This document shows positions 6,308 through 7,390 of a stretch of 7,390 nucleotides of DNA, piece by piece. Made by a program: the position numbers and the translations under genes. The number at the start of each line of letters is the position of its first letter. The stretch's first letter is position 1. The notes under the pieces were generated by a model. That model was not told the origin of the DNA, did not search any database, and worked only from the letters and a program-made list of their open reading frames with translations. This stretch comes from Thalassolituus sp. GTDB taxonomy: Bacteria; Pseudomonadota; Gammaproteobacteria; Pseudomonadales; Oceanobacteraceae. Where the stretch lies: assembly GCA_029212275.1 (NCBI GenBank), contig JARGOI010000115.1, forward strand, positions 1 through 7,390, written 5' to 3'.

Positions 6308-7390
6308 TGCTGCAAATCGTCTGGTTTAAACGGGATTTACGTATTCACGATCACGCGGCCATAGCCGCCGCAGCGGCTCGTGGCCCAGTTATCTGCATCT
6401 ATATTTTTGAAGCTGCTTACTGGCAATTACCCGATACCAGTCAACGACAATGGGACTTTATTCGCGAATCACTCGAAGATCTGCAACAGCAATTGCTAGC
6501 AGTTGGCGGGAGGTTGCAATTATTGGCCGGAGACTGCGCCGATGTATTTCAACAATTGCGAACGCAGTGCGGTCCATTCGAATTACACAGTCATGAAGAA
6601 ACCGGAAATTATTGGACCTTCCAGCGCGATCGCGCGGTAAAAGCTTGGTGTAAAACGCAGCAGATTGATTGGCACGAGCATCCTCAATTTGGGGTAAGAC
6701 GCGCTTCTAAAACGCAAGGTCGACATAACCGCGACGACTGGGCCAATTACTGGCATCAATTTATGCACTCGCCACTAACCCCGACTCCCGTGAGTATTGA
6801 ATGGGCAGACTCAAGGGATGAAACTGGATTTATATTAAACAACAATGAGTTGCCTAACAGTCACTCTTTGCCCATGCGAGTGAGTAACGATCCTTTGCCC
6901 TGCCCTTATCAACAGCATGGTGGGCGTCGTCGCGCCTTGGCGGTACTAGAAAGCTTTATGACGCTGCGTGGAGAGCGTTATCGAGGCTCCATTAGCTCGC
7001 CACTTACAGCAGAAAGTGCTTGTTCGCGACTCAGTCCCTATCTTGCCTATGGCTGCATTAGCATGAAAGAAGTGGTCAAGCGACTCGCCGATGCACAGGT
7101 TCAGGTCAGCTCAAATGATTTATCCCAGTTCCAGTCAAATTACCAATCAAAATACTGGACCGGCAGTCTCGCTGCGTTCGAGTCACGCTTATGGTGGCAT
7201 TGCCATTTTATTCAGAAGTTAGAAGATCAACCAGATATGGAATGGCGTAATTTGCATCCGGCTATGGCGTCATTGCAACGCACGATGAATACCACCTATT
7301 TTGATGCTTGGCAGTATGGCCGCACTGGCTGGCCCATGGTCGACGCGTGCATGCGTTATTTGCACTGTCACGGCTGGATTAACTTTCGCA
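6307..7390 (+). CDS. Third cryptochrome/photolyase family flavoprotein (3' end outside window)
   Basis: The frame opens at ATG 6307, sharing its A with the CRY-DASH stop (TAATG), and stays open to the window end, giving 361 residues. The start MLQIVWFKRDLRIHDHAAI is a typical photolyase Rossmann N-terminus. The FAD-binding half includes GGRRRALAVLESF (205-217), YRGSISSPL (225-233), SRLSPYLAYGCIS (240-252), SRLWWHCHFIQKLED (293-307) and FDAWQYGRTGWPMVDACMRYL (332-352), ending in GWINFR. It is neither FeS-BCP (no cysteine cluster region seen) nor CRY-DASH (no DASH motifs). It resembles a less-studied group of bacterial FAD-binding photolyase-like proteins with the WHCHFIQKLE signature. About 100-150 residues, including the last flavin-contact helices, are missing. 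CPD repair is likely but unproven; a light-sensing role is possible. Confidence 0.9.
   Translation, partial: MLQIVWFKRDLRIHDHAAIAAAAARGPVICIYIFEAAYWQLPDTSQRQWDFIRESLEDLQQQLLAVGGRLQLLAGDCADVFQQLRTQCGPFELHSHEETGNYWTFQRDRAVKAWCKTQQIDWHEHPQFGVRRASKTQGRHNRDDWANYWHQFMHSPLTPTPVSIEWADSRDETGFILNNNELPNSHSLPMRVSNDPLPCPYQQHGGRRRALAVLESFMTLRGERYRGSISSPLTAESACSRLSPYLAYGCISMKEVVKRLADAQVQVSSNDLSQFQSNYQSKYWTGSLAAFESRLWWHCHFIQKLEDQPDMEWRNLHPAMASLQRTMNTTYFDAWQYGRTGWPMVDACMRYLHCHGWINFR

Noticed and set aside
6363..6378. Small hairpin AGCCGC-CGCA-GCGGCT near the start of the third photolyase
   Set aside because: Six-bp arms in an Ala-rich coding run are expected by chance; no T-run or regulatory context.
6624..6635. 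GCGCGATCGCGC palindrome containing the HIP1 octamer GCGATCGC
   Set aside because: HIP1 is informative only when highly repeated, as in cyanobacteria. This is a single copy inside a conserved coding stretch (QRDRA), so codon content explains it.

Overview
The window reads as a chromosomal segment of a Gram-negative bacterium, most likely a gammaproteobacterium and possibly a marine or Oceanospirillales-type one. The protein families, the moderately AT-leaning coding sequence and the Shine-Dalgarno style all point that way. The order is inferred only; no rRNA or tRNA is present to fix it. All recognised genes lie on the + strand.

Layout: (1) bases 1-155 hold the last 50 codons of a LysR-type regulator. 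(2) 261-971 encode a pirin-family cupin whose metal ligands match those of E. coli YhhW. (3) 56 bp later comes a membrane diguanylate cyclase with a signal peptide, a 7TMR-DISM extracellular domain, seven transmembrane helices, a coiled coil and a GGDEF domain (GGEEF, no canonical I-site). Its true N-terminus is unclear, because the only strong ribosome-binding site opens a different frame that meets the cyclase frame at an A8 tract. (4) A 115-bp intergenic region carries a sigma70-like promoter overlapped by a 19-bp near-perfect palindrome. (5) From 3055 to the window end runs a tightly packed light/UV operon: an iron-sulfur bacterial photolyase (FeS-BCP, CryB/PhrB type), a DUF2256 zinc-ribbon-like small protein, a CRY-DASH protein with an unusual Gln/His/Pro-rich insertion, and a third photolyase/cryptochrome paralogue cut by the window edge. 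The junctions are ATGA, ATGA and TAATG overlaps.

How the genes fit together: the four-gene block looks like a photoreactivation module. The FeS-BCP is the likely (6-4) photoproduct lyase, CRY-DASH and the third paralogue are the likely CPD/ssDNA repair or light-sensing flavoproteins, and DUF2256 is an uncharacterised companion. The operator-like palindrome over the promoter suggests control by a dedicated regulator; a B12-dependent MerR-type light sensor (LitR/CarH) is a reasonable but untested candidate. The upstream LysR-pirin-cyclase genes are probably a separate unit or units.

No mobile element, CRISPR array, tRNA, rRNA or clear rho-independent terminator was seen. No stretch above 300 bp lacks a gene. 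The most notable points are the three-paralogue photolyase operon with DUF2256 embedded in it, the palindrome at its promoter, the low-complexity insertion in CRY-DASH, and the start-region frame conflict in the cyclase gene.
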